9,139 nucleotides of DNA, from contig CAXTTS010000125.1 of assembly GCA_964247265.1 (NCBI GenBank), forward strand, positions 1 through 9,139, written 5' to 3'. The translations under genes were made by a program, and so were the position numbers. This document shows positions 1 to 7,357 of the stretch, one piece after another. Numbering within the stretch: the stretch's first letter is position 1; each line of letters opens with the position of its first letter. Source of the stretch: Alterirhizorhabdus sp964247265. Lineage in GTDB: Bacteria > Pseudomonadota > Alphaproteobacteria > Sphingomonadales > Sphingomonadaceae. The notes under the pieces were generated by a model. The model did no database searches and was not told where the DNA came from. It saw only the letters and a list, made by a program, of their open reading frames with translations.

Positions 1-485
1 GCATAGGCAGTGTAAAGCATGTCGCCCTGCGCGCCTCTGGCGGACCCGCTGAAAATCACCGATCCGCCTCCCGCAGCGATCATGTGGGGCAGCGCATGCT
101 TCGTGCATAGCGCCGATCCACGCAGGTTGACCCGCAGGACGCGATCCCAGATGTCCGGGTCCATGTCGATCACGCTGCCGTCCCGCGCCAGGATGTCGGG
201 GCTGGTCAGCCCGGCATTGTTGTAGAGTATGTCGATCCGGCCGTAGACCTGCATCGCGCCGGCCACGATCGCACGTATATCGCCGTCTTCGCCGATATCG
301 CCAGCGATCGCGAGCGCATCGCCGCCTTCGTCGCGGATCGCCGCCGCCACGGTTTCGCCGGCCGTCGCCCTGCGTGTCGACACGATGACGCGGGCGCCCT
401 CCCGCGCGAACAATCGCGCCGCTGCCTCGCCGATGCCCGATCCCGCGCCGGTAACGATCGCCACCTTGCCGTCCAGCCTCCGCAT
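1..485 (-). CDS. Short-chain dehydrogenase/reductase (SDR), 3' end cut by window edge
   Basis: Classical SDR, a cytoplasmic NAD(P)H-dependent alcohol dehydrogenase or ketone reductase. Only the first 161 residues are in the window; the family is usually about 250. Seen directly: the cofactor motif TGAGSGIG at residues 12-19, NNAG at 89-92, the structural/catalytic Asn in RVN (N120), the Ser region FSGSARG (S146/S148), and Y161 as the last complete codon. From spacing, Y161 is the likely catalytic Tyr of YxxxK, with the Lys lying just outside the window. Basic residues R38-R39 after the second beta strand lean towards NADP(H). The start at 485 is supported by a strong GAGGAG Shine-Dalgarno on the minus strand (492-497) with a 6-base gap. 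The gene is divergent from the phosphotransferase gene. It probably oxidises an alcohol made in the pathway; the substrate is unknown. Confidence 0.93.
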   Translation of the reverse strand, partial: MRRLDGKVAIVTGAGSGIGEAAARLFAREGARVIVSTRRATAGETVAAAIRDEGGDALAIAGDIGEDGDIRAIVAGAMQVYGRIDILYNNAGLTSPDILARDGSVIDMDPDIWDRVLRVNLRGSALCTKHALPHMIAAGGGSVIFSGSARGAQGDMLYTAY

Positions 486-580
486 GTCTCTCTCCTCGCG
501 CCCGTTGTTTGTCACTGCTGCGCCCGTGAGAGGCCGCGCCGCCAGTCATCATCGCGATCGGGCATAGCGATCATGGTTCA

Positions 581-586
581 TGTCAA
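581..586 (-). promoter_or_regulatory. Candidate -35 box for the SDR gene
   Basis: A perfect TTGACA reads on the minus strand in the 192-bp gap (486-677) between the divergent SDR and phosphotransferase genes, about 95 bases upstream of the SDR start. No convincing -10 box sits 16-18 bases downstream; the nearest AT-containing stretch, TATGCC at 566-561, is only about 14 bases away. The rest of the gap shows no clear promoter for the plus-strand gene and no terminator. This is a weak, pattern-only call. Confidence 0.22.
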
Positions 587-677
587 CGATCGACGCGGGG
601 CAGGGCCGGTGCCTGAGGCTAAGCTCGCTTCACGCGGCCGCCCTGACAGGCGAGACCGCAAGAGGGGAAGATCTGCG

Positions 678-2069
678 ATGGCCACCGATACGCTTACCCG
701 CATGCCGCTCGATCCGGAGCGGCTCAGCGAGGTCGACAAACCCGTGTTCGAGTGGCTGGAAAAAAGGTTCGGCAGCCGGCCGACCAATTTTTGCCGCCAG
801 ATGCGCTGGCGGATCGGCTGGGAGGCGGATGTCGTGATCGACGGTGTTACGACGCCCGTTCTGATCCGCGGTAGCCGCGGCGAGCAGCACCGCACGCCGA
901 TGTCGATGCGGCAGGAAGCGCAGGTGCATGACATCATGGAACGCCACGGCGTGCGTGCGCCGCACGTTTATGGCATGATCGACGAGCCGATCGCCATCGT
1001 GATGGAACGATTGCCGGGCGGCATCAACTCGGCATTGATCGAAGACCCGGCGCAGCGCGAGAAGGTGCGCCGTGAGTTCATCGCGGCGCTAGCTGGCCTG
1101 CACGCGATCCCTGTGGCGGAATTCGGCGCCATCGGGCTGGACGTGCCCGACACGCCGCGCGAGATCGCGCTGAACCTCTACAAGCCTTGTATCGATATCG
1201 TGCGCGAGCGGCTGAACGGCCGGCCATTCCCGCTGGTGGAATTCTATGCCCGCTGGCTGGAGCGGGAGGTGCCGACCGATCGCGCGCGATCCGCCTTCGT
1301 CACGGCGGATGCCGGGCAATTCTTGTATGACAGGGACAGTTTCACCGGCCTGATCGATTTCGAAGTTTCATATGTCGGCGATCCCGCTGCCGAGTTCGCC
1401 GGGATGCGCTTGCGCGATACGACGGAGCCGCTGGGCGACATCGCCGAGCTGCGCGATCATTACGAGACGCTGACCGGGGATCGCATCCCGCTGAAGGCGA
1501 TCGCCTATCATTCTGCTGGGTTCGCCGGCACCAACAGCATGCTGATGTGGCCAATGATGTTCGCGCCGGAAGCGGACAATGATTATGTCGCCTACCTGCA
1601 ATTCTGCGTCGCGACGAGCCGGTGGGGCCTGCAGGGCATCGCGGAGGCCGAAGGCATCGCGCTGGAGGCGGTCGACGATCCGGTATGCAACCCCACGGTG
1701 CCGTTCGCGGCGGCGGGGGACCACCTCCAGACGCTGCTGACCGGCTGGCACGGCGACGATCCGGCGCTGGCCTATCATCTCGAAGGGGCCGCCGTACTCG
1801 GCCATTATCTGCAACGCTGCCACGAATATGGCGGCAGCGTGCTGGCCAGGGATCTGGCAGACGCGGCGGCATTGACCGGCGAGGCGGTGACGACCCGCGT
1901 CGAAGCCGACGCGGCCGTCGATGCCTTCGTGCGGCGCGCCGGCAAGGCCGACGACGCCACGCTTGTTCGCTTCTTCAACCGCTGGTTGCACCGGCAGAAC
2001 TTCCTGCTGCGGGGCTGCGGATCGCAGGCGTACCTGACTGAGACCAGCCTGCAGCCGCTCACCCGGTAG
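678..2069 (+). CDS. APH-like phosphotransferase family protein with divergent catalytic loop
   Basis: A 463-residue protein of the aminoglycoside phosphotransferase/choline-kinase fold, found in catabolic clusters where the substrate is usually unknown and need not be an antibiotic. Seen: an N-lobe strand VLIRG (61-65, Arg at the usual Lys position), a helix-C Glu near residue 80, the hinge VMERLPGG (108-115), a catalytic-loop equivalent VTADAGQFL with D211, and the metal-binding IDFE (D227) followed by GDPAAEFAG. In canonical APHs the loop reads HGDxxxxN; here the His is Thr209 and the Asn position is Leu216, so activity may be altered. About 120 C-terminal residues extend beyond the usual kinase core. 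The frame is open back to an ATG at 573, but ATG 678 is preferred because GAGGGGA (662-668) precedes it by 9 bases and the extra 35 residues are Arg-rich and unlike the family. It is the first gene of a probable operon with the receptor 74 bp downstream. Confidence 0.8.
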   Translation: MATDTLTRMPLDPERLSEVDKPVFEWLEKRFGSRPTNFCRQMRWRIGWEADVVIDGVTTPVLIRGSRGEQHRTPMSMRQEAQVHDIMERHGVRAPHVYGMIDEPIAIVMERLPGGINSALIEDPAQREKVRREFIAALAGLHAIPVAEFGAIGLDVPDTPREIALNLYKPCIDIVRERLNGRPFPLVEFYARWLEREVPTDRARSAFVTADAGQFLYDRDSFTGLIDFEVSYVGDPAAEFAGMRLRDTTEPLGDIAELRDHYETLTGDRIPLKAIAYHSAGFAGTNSMLMWPMMFAPEADNDYVAYLQFCVATSRWGLQGIAEAEGIALEAVDDPVCNPTVPFAAAGDHLQTLLTGWHGDDPALAYHLEGAAVLGHYLQRCHEYGGSVLARDLADAAALTGEAVTTRVEADAAVDAFVRRAGKADDATLVRFFNRWLHRQNFLLRGCGSQAYLTETSLQPLTR

Positions 2070-2143
2070 CGCCACCGCGTCACGCACACGCCGTCGAAGA
2101 ATCGAGGCGAACGCCGTGAATGCCAGCAGAAAGAGAGATCCAT

Positions 2144-4531
2144 ATGCCCACCTCCCTGAACAACCGGCGCCGGATGCTCCTTTCGGGCTGCGCCATCGCG
2201 GCGTTGCCCGCATCGGCGTTTGCCCAGCCGTCCACGCCTGCCCTCGGTGCGCCGACCGGCGGTATCGAGGACATCGTCGTGACGGCACGCCGTACCGAGG
2301 AACGGCTCCAGACCACGCCTGTATCGGTGACCGCGATCGGCGCGAGCACGATCGCGCGCGCGCAGATCGAGAGCGCGCGCGATCTGCAGCGCGCCGCCCC
2401 TAACCTCAACGTCTCGACAGGGTCGCCCTCCGTATCGGGCTATGCCTTCATCTCGATCCGGGGCCAGACCCAGGTGAACCCCGGCACGGCGTCCGATCCG
2501 GCAGTGGGCATCTACATCGACGGGGTGTACATCCCTCGCCCGTCGCAGGGCCTGTTCGACTTTGCCGATCTCGCTCGGGTGGAGGTGCTGCGCGGGCCCC
2601 AGGGCACCCTGTTCGGCCGCAACACGACCGGCGGCGCGCTCAATATCGTCACCAAGCAGCCGACCGGCACGTTCGAAGGATCGGCGCGGATCAGCTACGG
2701 CAATTACAATACCGTGGAGGGAGCCGCCACGCTCAACGTGCCGCTGTCGGGCGAGGCGCTCGCCGCGCGGATCGTCTACAGCTACAGCCGGCACGACGGC
2801 TACGGCTACAACCCGCTCATTGATCAGACCGCGTTCGACCAAAAGGGCAGCCATTTCGTGCGCGGCAAGCTGCGCTGGGCCCCCGAGGGGAGCGACTGGA
2901 ACGCTACCCTGTCCGGCGACTATAACCGCCAGCGTGACAGCGGGCAGGCGGTGGCCCTCGCCGGCTTCAACGCCACGGCACTCGCACCGCTGGTGAGCCA
3001 GCTCTCCGCCGCGTTTCCGGCGCTCGCCCCTACGCTCGCGCCGCTCGCCGATCTCACGCCGTTGCTCAGCCCCTATTTGCACAGCAAGGATGCGTGGTTC
3101 CGCACCTATGGCGGCACCGGGCCGCTCGGCGAACAGCCGATGGACATATTGCGGGCGGCCGGCGGATCGCTGACGATCAACGGACGGATCGGCGCCCTCG
3201 GCGTACAGTCGATCACGGGCTACCGCTACAGCCGGACAGATTCGGTCATCGATCTGGACGGCACGCCGCTGCGCTTCGCCCAGAATCACAGCGGCTTCGG
3301 CTCGAAGCAGGTCTCGCAGGAATTGCAGCTGACCGGCGAGGCGGGCATCCTGAAATGGATTGGCGGCCTCTATTTCTCGCGCGAGACGGGAGACGAGCGT
3401 TCGGTGTTCGAGGCGCTCGGGATGATCGGATCGCAGCCGCTGCTGAACGATGGCGACGTGCTCAACATCTCGAAAGGGGTGTACGGCCAAGCCTATTTCA
3501 CCCTCGCCGAGGGGTTGCGGCTGTCCACCGGCCTGCGCTGGACTTGGGATACGCGCAAGGTGGTGCTCCACAATCTGAGCGTCTTCGATCAGCCGGCGAC
3601 GTGCAACGTGGCCGCGCCCGATGGCGGGAGCTTTCCACCCTGCGACCAGACCGAGAAGGCGCACTTCAATTATCCGGCGTGGACGGCGGGCCTCGACTAT
3701 CAACTGACCCCGGACCTGTTCACCTATGTGAAGACAAGCGGCGCCGCGATGGCAGGCGGCTGGAACCTGCGCTTCGGCTCGATTCCGGCCTTCAAGCCGG
3801 AAAAGGTGCGCGACGTGGAGATCGGCATCAAGGCCGAGGCGTTCGACCGCCGCCTGCGCGCCAACCTCGCGGTGTTCCACGCCTGGCAGCGCGACGTGCA
3901 GCGCAACATCAATATCGCGGTTAGTTCGACGTCGATCACCCAATATGTCGTCAATTCCGGCAACGCCCGCGTCAGGGGTATTGAGCTGGAGCTTACGGCC
4001 GTGCCGTGGGAGGGCATGGAGCTGAACGGCGGGCTGGGCCTGCTGCACGGCGAATATGTCAAAGGCTCGTTCACCGAGCCGCAACTCGTCAACGGCGCGC
4101 TCGTGACGGTCGATCGCAGCGGCGAGCCGCTACCCCAGTTGGCAAAGCTGAACGCGACGTTCGGCGCCACCCAAACGCTGAAGACGCGCATCGGCACTAT
4201 CGATATGCATGCGGACTACGCGTATATTAGCTCGCAGACGTTCAACCCGCTGACGGCGGCTCCCGGCCTGTCGGTGGCTGATCGCGCGGTGATCCTGCGG
4301 CAGAATGCGCTGAGCCGCATCCCCGGCTACGGCCTGGTGAACGCGCGGATGGCGCTGAAGCTGGAGCGGCCGGCGATTGAGATCGCGCTGTACGCGCGCA
4401 ATCTGCTGGCGAAGAAATACGTCACCCGCAGTTTCAGCGATCTCTACACCGGTCCGCTCGCCACCGCCGTGGAATTCCCCGGCGCGCCGCGCACCTACGG
4501 GCTATCGATCGCCTATCGTTTCGGATCCTGA
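2144..4531 (+). CDS. TonB-dependent outer-membrane receptor
   Basis: A 795-residue outer-membrane beta-barrel receptor that would import a large or hydrophobic ligand using TonB/ExbBD energy. Seen: a Sec signal peptide with RRR at 8-10, a hydrophobic core and a likely cut after ASAFA (A27); a TonB box EDIVVTARR near 42-50; and a plug domain with VGIYIDGVYI and the hallmark RGPQGTLFGRNTTGG (150-164) followed by ALNIVTKQP. Alternating barrel strands then run to the C-terminal LSIAYRFGS. There is no N-terminal carboxypeptidase-like or secretin/STN domain, so it is a plain receptor rather than a sigma/anti-sigma transducer. Residues about 280-312 are an Ala/Leu/Pro-rich insertion, and C487 and C500 could form a loop disulfide. 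ATG 2144 is chosen over the in-frame ATG 2120 because AGAGAG precedes it and the signal peptide then begins properly. The NTF2-fold gene follows after 21 bp. The ligand is unknown; catabolic context argues against a pure siderophore role. Confidence 0.95.
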   Translation: MPTSLNNRRRMLLSGCAIAALPASAFAQPSTPALGAPTGGIEDIVVTARRTEERLQTTPVSVTAIGASTIARAQIESARDLQRAAPNLNVSTGSPSVSGYAFISIRGQTQVNPGTASDPAVGIYIDGVYIPRPSQGLFDFADLARVEVLRGPQGTLFGRNTTGGALNIVTKQPTGTFEGSARISYGNYNTVEGAATLNVPLSGEALAARIVYSYSRHDGYGYNPLIDQTAFDQKGSHFVRGKLRWAPEGSDWNATLSGDYNRQRDSGQAVALAGFNATALAPLVSQLSAAFPALAPTLAPLADLTPLLSPYLHSKDAWFRTYGGTGPLGEQPMDILRAAGGSLTINGRIGALGVQSITGYRYSRTDSVIDLDGTPLRFAQNHSGFGSKQVSQELQLTGEAGILKWIGGLYFSRETGDERSVFEALGMIGSQPLLNDGDVLNISKGVYGQAYFTLAEGLRLSTGLRWTWDTRKVVLHNLSVFDQPATCNVAAPDGGSFPPCDQTEKAHFNYPAWTAGLDYQLTPDLFTYVKTSGAAMAGGWNLRFGSIPAFKPEKVRDVEIGIKAEAFDRRLRANLAVFHAWQRDVQRNINIAVSSTSITQYVVNSGNARVRGIELELTAVPWEGMELNGGLGLLHGEYVKGSFTEPQLVNGALVTVDRSGEPLPQLAKLNATFGATQTLKTRIGTIDMHADYAYISSQTFNPLTAAPGLSVADRAVILRQNALSRIPGYGLVNARMALKLERPAIEIALYARNLLAKKYVTRSFSDLYTGPLATAVEFPGAPRTYGLSIAYRFGS

Positions 4532-4552
4532 CCCCGACAAAGGAGACAGATT

Positions 4553-4987
4553 ATGCATCCCAACGAAACGCTGGTGCGGGCCCTGCTGGCCGAGGTGCAT
4601 GGAGGCGATCTTTCCGCCATCGATACGGATGCGTATCTCGATCGCGATGCGGTGTACCAACCGCTCGTGCCGGACGGGCCGACCCTGCGCGGAAGCGCCG
4701 CCGTGGTCGTCGAGATCGTCCGGCAACTGTCGATCTACCGTGATCTTCACGCCGAAGTCCATGTGGCACTGGCCGATGACCGCCATGTCTTCACCGAGCG
4801 GACCGATCACGTGACGTTCCGCGACAGCGGCGTCCGGGTGAGCGTGCCGGTGATGGCGGTGTTCGATTTTACGCCGGCGGGGCGCATCATCGCCTGGCGG
4901 GAGGTGTTCGATACGCGGGCGGCCGAGCGCCAGATCGGGATCGACGCCGCGCAGATGGATGCGATCATGGGCCAGCCTCCGCGCTGA
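4553..4987 (+). CDS. NTF2-fold protein resembling limonene-1,2-epoxide hydrolase
   Basis: A 144-residue cytoplasmic protein of the NTF2/SnoaL-like cone-shaped fold, close in length to limonene-1,2-epoxide hydrolase (about 149). Known for the Rhodococcus enzyme: catalysis by Arg99, Asp101 and Asp132, with Tyr53 and Asn55 positioning the water. Seen here: TERTD with R83 and D85 at the Arg-x-Asp position, WREVFD with E117 where Asp132 would fall, and VYQP with Y35 retained but the Asn replaced by Pro37. So the Arg-Asp pair is kept, the third acid is conservatively changed and one water-binding residue is lost. It may hydrate an epoxide, or be a dehydratase, isomerase or polyketide-cyclase-like relative. 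The AAGGAG Shine-Dalgarno (4540-4545) sits 7 bases before the ATG, and the start follows the receptor stop by 21 bp, so the two are surely co-transcribed. Its 3' end overlaps a hairpin. Confidence 0.85.
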   Translation: MHPNETLVRALLAEVHGGDLSAIDTDAYLDRDAVYQPLVPDGPTLRGSAAVVVEIVRQLSIYRDLHAEVHVALADDRHVFTERTDHVTFRDSGVRVSVPVMAVFDFTPAGRIIAWREVFDTRAAERQIGIDAAQMDAIMGQPPR

Positions 4988-5005
4988 TCACGCCGGCTGG
5001 CCCAT
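4967..5005. terminator. Hairpin between convergent genes, possible bidirectional terminator
   Basis: Perfect 11-base inverted arms ATGGGCCAGCC (4967-4977) and GGCTGGCCCAT (4995-5005) enclose 17 bases. Inside, GCG (4981-4983) pairs with CGC (4991-4993), giving a long GC-rich stem. The element overlaps the last codons of the NTF2-fold gene (stop 4985-4987) and ends 4 bases before the molybdoenzyme stop codon. Neither strand has a U-rich tract after the stem, so if it terminates transcription it is not a textbook intrinsic terminator; it may instead stabilise both 3' ends. Confidence 0.5.
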
Positions 5006-5008
5006 CGT

Positions 5009-7210
5009 TCAGAAGGATGGCTCCGCGACCCGGATCGGCCCAGGGATGCGCGGCCCATTGCCGCGCACGACGTTGACTGGAATGCCAGACATTCGCGGCG
5101 TGCCATTAATGGTCTGAAGATCGCGATCGGTGCTGATGAGCTGATTCGGCGATACGCCATCCTTGATGTAATCATCCTCGTCCGGCAGGCCGCCGAAGCC
5201 GTGGCATACCGAGATCACGCGCCGCCGGACGGTCGCATCCTCCTCGGCGATCACCTGTATGCTGCCGTGATCCGAGGTGATCTCGATCCAGTCTCCCGTG
5301 CGGATGCCCGCGTCCGCCATGTCGGCGGCGTTCATGTAACCGAGGTTGCGCGGCATGGCCCGGTTCAGATCCGGGATCTTGAATCCGATCGAGTTGAAGC
5401 GGTGGCGCTGGCGCCGGCTGGAGAGCAGGAAGCCGAACGTCTCGCCATTGCTTTCGAACGCCCCTTCGCGCATCGGGCTGGCGAACAGCGCATCGACTTC
5501 CGCCTGCACGTCTGGCGGCATGGTGGTGAATTGCGCGGCACTGTCGGGATCGGCCGGGCCGGCGCGCGCATCGCTCTTGATGACCAGCCCCAGTGGATGA
5601 CGCTTGATCTCGTCATAGGGCACCAGCGAGGCGCGGGCGACGATGGCGAGCAATTGCTCGTCGTCGGGCGGCGTATCCATGTCCAGCGGCACTCCGTGGA
5701 AGGCGAGCGTATGGCCGAGACGCTTCGCCAGATACCAGAGCAGGTCCCACTCGGTGCACACGTCAGACCCCGCCGGCGGATCGATCAGCCTGGGCGTGTA
5801 GCGGGTCCAGGGTTCGGGATAGAGAAAGTTCTCGTAAATATACATCGGCAGGTCCGGCCGTTCATAGATCATGCGCGGCGGCAGGATATAATCCGAGAGC
5901 GAGGCGCTCGGCGTCAGGAACGGATCGATCGTGACCATCAGATCCAGCGATTTCAAAGCGCGCACCATCTTGCGCTGATCGGGGATGCAGGTGGCCGGAT
6001 TGCCGCCGAGATTCAGCAGGAATTTCACCTGCCCCTCGCCCGGCTGCAAAATGTCGTCCGCCAGCGCCGCCGTGGCCATCTCGCCGCCGATCAGGCCGAA
6101 GCCGTTGATCCGGTTGGTCGGGCCGCTCTCCCATGTGCGCGGCAGCCGAATGACCTGTGCCGGGGTGGCGGCCAGCGGGAACAGCAGGCCGGTATTGGTG
6201 AGCGGTTCGCCCGCGCGGTAATAGCGCCCGCAGATGACGTTCAGGCATTCGATCAGATGCTCAGTCACGTTCGAATGCGGCCCCATGTCGGGGCCGGTGC
6301 CGCTGTTCGTCACGCCGCGGGTGGCATCGCGCGCGAACATCTCGGCGATCTCGCGGATCTGGCCTGCCGGTATGTCGGCGCGACGGGCGACGATCTCCGG
6401 CGTGAAAGCCTCCACCGCGACGCGCAGCAGATCCAGATCGGCGACATGCTCCGCACAAAAGGCGGCATCGTGCCACTCATTGCGCAGAACCTCACGGATC
6501 ACGGCGGCCATGATCCAGCCATCGGTGCCGGGCAGCGGCTGCACGAACAGATCGGCATATTCGGCGGTTTCGGTGCGGCGGGGATCGATCACGATCAGCT
6601 TCATGCCCCGCGCCTTCTGCTCGCGGATGCGCTTCACCGGATGGCGGGAATCGAGCTGTGTGATCGAGACGAGCGGGTTCGCGCCCACCAGCAGCATCAC
6701 CTCGCTCTCCTGAATGCGGTGCTTGCCGGCGCCCCAGATGCCCAGCCGGGAGGCGACGATCGTCTTCGCGGACTGATCGATCGTCAGCGTGGAATAGGCC
6801 TTCGTCGCGCCAATCGCGTCGAGCCAGTCGGTCAACATGCCCAGCGTCACCGAGTAGAAGAACCCGCCCGATCCGCGAAAGCTGGCAACCGCATCGATTC
6901 CGTCTTCCGCGACGATATCGACCAGCCTGTCGCCAATCTCCTCGAACGCCTGGGCGAGGGTGATCTGTGCAAAGCTGCCGTCCGGCATCTTCTTGAGCGG
7001 GTGGAGGAGCCGTTCTTTGCTGTGGTGGAATTCGGGCGCGGCAAGCCCCTTGGAGCAGATGTAGCCGAGGGTCTGCGTATCGTCCTTGTCACCGCGCACC
7101 GCGACGATGCGCGTTTCGTCCTCAACGGTGACGACAAGGCCGCATTGGCCGGTGCAGATGCGACAAAAGCTCTTATGCTCCCGTCGCGCAGTCGGGTTCA
7201 CGTCCGCCAT
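5009..7210 (-). CDS. Molybdopterin (bis-MGD) oxidoreductase with N-terminal 4Fe-4S motif
   Basis: A 733-residue catalytic subunit of the DMSO-reductase/formate-dehydrogenase superfamily. Seen: a 4Fe-4S motif C16-x2-C19-x3-C23 and C52 in ICSKG; the domain-III region LIVIDPRRTETAEYADLFVQPLPGTD (about 205-230), typical of MGD binding; LGGNPATCIPD (401-411); and a C-terminal MGD-binding barrel with MNAADMADAGIRTGDWIEITSDHG (626-649) and GFGGLPD. At the expected Mo-ligand site (TLTIDQSAK, 141-149) there is no Cys or selenocysteine; D145 is the best-placed alternative. There is no twin-arginine signal with a hydrophobic core, so it is probably cytoplasmic. The frame stays open upstream to 7588, but ATG 7210 is chosen because GAGGAG (7217-7222) precedes it by 6 bases, the Fe-S motif then starts at a normal distance, and longer forms would overlap the P450 gene. 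No small Fe-S or membrane subunit is adjacent. The reaction is unknown; oxidation, reduction or hydration are all possible in this superfamily. Confidence 0.9.
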   Translation of the reverse strand: MADVNPTARREHKSFCRICTGQCGLVVTVEDETRIVAVRGDKDDTQTLGYICSKGLAAPEFHHSKERLLHPLKKMPDGSFAQITLAQAFEEIGDRLVDIVAEDGIDAVASFRGSGGFFYSVTLGMLTDWLDAIGATKAYSTLTIDQSAKTIVASRLGIWGAGKHRIQESEVMLLVGANPLVSITQLDSRHPVKRIREQKARGMKLIVIDPRRTETAEYADLFVQPLPGTDGWIMAAVIREVLRNEWHDAAFCAEHVADLDLLRVAVEAFTPEIVARRADIPAGQIREIAEMFARDATRGVTNSGTGPDMGPHSNVTEHLIECLNVICGRYYRAGEPLTNTGLLFPLAATPAQVIRLPRTWESGPTNRINGFGLIGGEMATAALADDILQPGEGQVKFLLNLGGNPATCIPDQRKMVRALKSLDLMVTIDPFLTPSASLSDYILPPRMIYERPDLPMYIYENFLYPEPWTRYTPRLIDPPAGSDVCTEWDLLWYLAKRLGHTLAFHGVPLDMDTPPDDEQLLAIVARASLVPYDEIKRHPLGLVIKSDARAGPADPDSAAQFTTMPPDVQAEVDALFASPMREGAFESNGETFGFLLSSRRQRHRFNSIGFKIPDLNRAMPRNLGYMNAADMADAGIRTGDWIEITSDHGSIQVIAEEDATVRRRVISVCHGFGGLPDEDDYIKDGVSPNQLISTDRDLQTINGTPRMSGIPVNVVRGNGPRIPGPIRVAEPSF

Positions 7211-7304
7211 ATCGCTCTCCTCGCCTGTCCAAGCTTCGATCGGACCCGCTTCCTGCGATGGCGTCTCGGCGACCATGCTGCGGGCTTGCGTCGGAAGATG
7301 GTAG

Positions 7305-7316
7305 ACAGGCGTCTGT
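7305..7316. promoter_or_regulatory. Short palindrome, candidate operator (left site)
   Basis: ACAGGCGTCTGT is a 12-bp inverted repeat with one mismatched pair (G7309/T7312), lying in the 238-bp gap (7211-7448) between the divergent molybdoenzyme and P450 genes. It shares ACAG/CTGT half-site character with the longer palindrome whose centre is 37 bp to the right. No regulator gene is in the window. The remainder of the gap shows no clear sigma-70 boxes. Confidence 0.3.
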
Positions 7317-7337
7317 AACCGCGGCGACCGCCCGATG

Positions 7338-7357
7338 ACCCTGTCTGCAGGCAGGGT
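7338..7357. promoter_or_regulatory. 20-bp palindrome, candidate operator for the divergent pair
   Basis: ACCCTGTCTGCAGGCAGGGT reads the same on both strands except for one pair (T7344/G7351), so 18 of 20 bases are symmetric. It lies about 130 bp upstream of the molybdoenzyme start and about 90 bp upstream of the P450 start, a position suited to a dimeric repressor or activator controlling both genes. As RNA, the mismatch would be a G-U pair on one strand, but with no room for a loop at the centre a DNA operator is more likely than a hairpin. Confidence 0.45.

Noticed and set aside
10..19. Possible Tat signal in the molybdoenzyme N-terminus (RREHKSF, residues 9-15 of the protein)
   Set aside because: Coordinates here are residue-based for the protein encoded at 5009-7210. 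The Arg pair is not followed by a hydrophobic core and the Fe-S cysteines begin immediately, so it is not an export signal.
573..677. Longer phosphotransferase start at 573
   Set aside because: The added 35 residues are Arg-rich and low in family character, and ATG 678 has the better ribosome-binding site.
1805..4084. 759-codon open frame on the minus strand opposite the TonB receptor
   Set aside because: It is antisense to a clear receptor gene, has an Arg/Ala-rich composition with no recognisable domain, and arises from high-GC codon bias.
5201..7318. 705-codon open frame on the plus strand opposite the molybdoenzyme
   Set aside because: The minus-strand frame has intact Fe-S and MGD motifs; the plus frame has no family signature and is a GC-rich shadow.
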